Shown: positions 5,956 to 7,707 of the stretch, piece by piece
How positions within the stretch are numbered: the stretch's first letter is position 1
Layout of the letters: every line of letters starts with the position of its first letter
Source of the DNA: Candidatus Gastranaerophilales bacterium
Lineage (GTDB): Bacteria > Cyanobacteriota > Vampirovibrionia > Gastranaerophilales > Gastranaerophilaceae
Length of the DNA: 7,707 nt
NCBI GenBank assembly: GCA_947625445.1
Contig: CANQOM010000070.1
Span: 1 to 7,707 of the forward strand
Reading direction: 5' to 3'
Translations under genes and position numbers: made by a program
Notes under the pieces: generated by a model
The model's input: the letters and a program-made list of their open reading frames with translations, nothing else
Databases searched by the model: none
Told to the model about the DNA's origin: nothing

Positions 5956-7620
5956 ATGGCTATGAATATTCAAAATACAAATCAAATAAAAAAACAGGAA
6001 ATGTCTATAGGAAAAAGTATCCCACAAAAGTCTATACCTGTTGTTAAATCTGAGAATGCTTCACGTGCCTATGTTTCGAATGTATATTATACAGATTTAG
6101 TTAATAATAAAAAAGGTTATAATTGTACGGAACTAGTTAATAATATTCCGAAAACAAAGTCTGACTTTATTAAATCATTATTAATTTCAGGAAAATATTC
6201 GACTGATGATATAAACGAAATAACTAAAATGGTTCAAGATATTATAGATGCTGATGAATGGGATGAAGTTGAACCTGAAATTCTTTATGAGATGTTTAAT
6301 TCTTTAGCTTATAGCGATATAAATTCAGATATATCAACTTTAAAAGATATAACTAAAAATATATGCAAAACACAAAAAGATGATGATTATATTAATACAA
6401 ACGCAGTTTGTTTGGGTGTTATAGCACTTTCAAATAATTTAAAAGCAAATGATTATCGTTTTAGAAATATTTATGATGAAGGATATGCAGGATTTTTAAA
6501 TTGTGATAATGTTGATGAAGTAAAAAATCTTGTTCGAAATATTAATACTGAGATATCGGGAGTTAATTCTGATAAATTCTATAAATTATTGAAAATACTT
6601 AATAATGTTGTAAATTGTGACGATGATAATTTACATCAAATAAATGAAGTTATAAATACGATTAATAAATATTATGGTTATAAAAATCAGGAATTACTCG
6701 ACAGTTTAATATTTAAATACAATAAAAAAGTTCCGATAGAAGAAATACCTGATAAAATTAATACACAAAAAATATTGCAAGATGTATATACTAAATTAAA
6801 TGTTTCTTCAAAGCCTGATAAATTATCATTTGAACAAGTATTTTTTGCAAGTATAGAAGAACTTTTAAACAGAGGTTATTCCAGCAATGATATTGCTGAA
6901 TTTCTATCCAAAGAAAATTTTTGTAACAGAATTATGAATATAGAAAATATAGTATTTGCAGATAAAGATATTCTTGCGGATTTTATAGAAGATATTCCTA
7001 AAAATACCGGACATTATGATGTAATGGAATTGTATACGGAAGGTTCTGGAGTATTCAATCAACCGCTGCATTTGACAAACGGCGATTTATCTAAACTTCC
7101 TCATAACTATAAAATTTCAAATCATAATGGCAAAGTTTATTCTATTGGTGAAGTAAAAGCTAATATTAATGAATTAAGCAATTTATTAAATAACCAAGAA
7201 ATAAAAAGGGATTTAAAAGTATATAGGGGTGGCGGTTATACTGTATTGAACCAAAAAGTACTAAATGACGGGCAGCTTTTAGGTGATGTTTTAAAAGAAG
7301 TTGCTGATACTAATGATATTGAAAAACTGGAAGATATTAAAAAACAAATTATATCTGAAAAAATAATACAAAATCATTTTATGTCTACTTCTTATTCAAT
7401 TAATGAAGCTAGAAATTTCTTAAAACAAGAAGGCGGAATCCTGTGGAAAATTAATGCTCCAAAAGGTGCACATGCAATATATTGTGACCCGTTTAATACA
7501 GAAAACGGTCTTGAAAGGGAAATTTTATTTAACAAAAATTCTGTTCTTAAAATCAATGACATACAATTAGAAAATGGTATTAGTGTTATTGATGCTGATT
7601 TAGAAATAGAGAATAACTAG
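5956..7620 (+). CDS. Putative effector/toxin with C-terminal mono-ADP-ribosyltransferase domain
   Basis: A 554-aa protein. Residues about 354-550 fit the R-S-E class of ADP-ribosyltransferase exotoxin folds. Seen: YTEGSGVFNQPL 360-371, like the alpha helix opening this domain; KVYRGGG 421-427 with the NAD-binding Arg424; FMSTSYS 475-481 with the Ser-Thr-Ser motif at 477-479; ILWKINAPKGAHAIYCD 495-511; and E-R-E 520-522 in LEREILFNKNSVLKI, the ExE pair typical of arginine-directed enzymes. Expected reaction: transfer of ADP-ribose from NAD+ to a target protein, probably on arginine. Residues 1-350 are acidic, Asn/Asp-rich and probably helical, match no family I recognise, and contain two similar YS..DI.E segments (81-89 and 308-315). 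There is no signal peptide or membrane helix, so export would need a dedicated system, or the enzyme acts inside the cell. No Shine-Dalgarno precedes the ATG at 5956, and Met3 (5962) is equally possible. No immunity gene follows before the terminator. Confidence 0.88.
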   Translation: MAMNIQNTNQIKKQEMSIGKSIPQKSIPVVKSENASRAYVSNVYYTDLVNNKKGYNCTELVNNIPKTKSDFIKSLLISGKYSTDDINEITKMVQDIIDADEWDEVEPEILYEMFNSLAYSDINSDISTLKDITKNICKTQKDDDYINTNAVCLGVIALSNNLKANDYRFRNIYDEGYAGFLNCDNVDEVKNLVRNINTEISGVNSDKFYKLLKILNNVVNCDDDNLHQINEVINTINKYYGYKNQELLDSLIFKYNKKVPIEEIPDKINTQKILQDVYTKLNVSSKPDKLSFEQVFFASIEELLNRGYSSNDIAEFLSKENFCNRIMNIENIVFADKDILADFIEDIPKNTGHYDVMELYTEGSGVFNQPLHLTNGDLSKLPHNYKISNHNGKVYSIGEVKANINELSNLLNNQEIKRDLKVYRGGGYTVLNQKVLNDGQLLGDVLKEVADTNDIEKLEDIKKQIISEKIIQNHFMSTSYSINEARNFLKQEGGILWKINAPKGAHAIYCDPFNTENGLEREILFNKNSVLKINDIQLENGISVIDADLEIENN

Positions 7621-7638
7621 TATAAAAAAACATTAAAG

Positions 7639-7665
7639 AAAAGACCTGATATTATCAGGTCTTTT
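7639..7665 (+). terminator. Intrinsic terminator after the ADP-ribosyltransferase gene
   Basis: A perfect 12-bp inverted repeat, AAAAGACCTGAT, a 3-nt loop ATT, then ATCAGGTCTTTT. The core GACCTGAT stem plus the T run makes a standard Rho-independent terminator 18 bp after the stop codon. The A/T arms allow it to work in both directions. It indicates that the ADP-ribosyltransferase gene is a single-gene transcript on its downstream side. Confidence 0.9.
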
Positions 7666-7707
7666 AGTCAATAAAATTAAATCATATTTATTTATTAGCA
7701 ATAAACT
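7666..7707. other. A+T-rich end of window, nothing recognised
   Basis: The 42 bases after the terminator hold no start codon with a ribosome site and no recognisable signal. Confidence 0.5.

Noticed and set aside
6316..6351. EF-hand-like DINSDISTLKD in the ADP-ribosyltransferase protein
   Set aside because: The central Gly and the final acidic ligand of a calcium loop are missing and no second hand is nearby.
1..7707. CRISPR array, tRNA, rRNA, insertion sequence or prophage attachment site
   Set aside because: No regularly spaced repeats, cloverleaf, transposase or integrase sequence, or terminal inverted repeats could be seen.

Overview
This is an A+T-rich bacterial window with four genes: three on the minus strand (right to left: gltX, a helicase-nuclease gene, a phosphatase-like gene cut by the left edge) and one on the plus strand (an ADP-ribosyltransferase gene). 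The GltX N-terminus (RVRIAPSPSGNLHIGTARTA) resembles the cyanobacterial type. Together with low GC and Asn/Lys/Ile-rich proteins, this suggests a non-photosynthetic Cyanobacteria relative such as a gut Gastranaerophilales/Melainabacteria lineage. That placement is inference; no taxonomic marker was searched.

Layout. 1-824 (-): the first 274 codons of a protein ending in a dual-specificity/tyrosine-phosphatase fold with an intact C-X5-R loop. 825-908: short A+T-rich gap containing a ribosome binding site; a 10-bp tandem repeat runs across the helicase stop codon. 909-4097 (-): an SF1 (Upf1/DNA2-like) helicase of 1062 aa with a C-terminal PD-(D/E)XK nuclease-like domain. 4098-4361: a gap holding a strong sigma70-type promoter for the helicase, a leader of about 120 nt, and two copies of a 19-bp direct repeat. 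4362-5831 (-): glutamyl-tRNA synthetase. 5832-5955: divergent promoter region. 5956-7620 (+): a 554-aa protein with a C-terminal ADP-ribosyltransferase toxin domain, followed by a clear intrinsic terminator at 7639-7665.

How the genes may work together. GltX is housekeeping. The helicase-nuclease looks like a nucleic-acid surveillance or anti-phage protein and may be co-transcribed with the phosphatase gene 84 bp downstream. The phosphatase and the ADP-ribosyltransferase both have polar N-termini without signal peptides and enzymatic domains typical of proteins that modify host or competitor targets. They are the best candidates for undescribed effectors. No secretion system, immunity gene, integrase, tRNA or CRISPR array is visible here, so a functional link between them is conjecture.

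Two starts were moved on ribosome-binding-site evidence: gltX to 5831 and the helicase to 4097.
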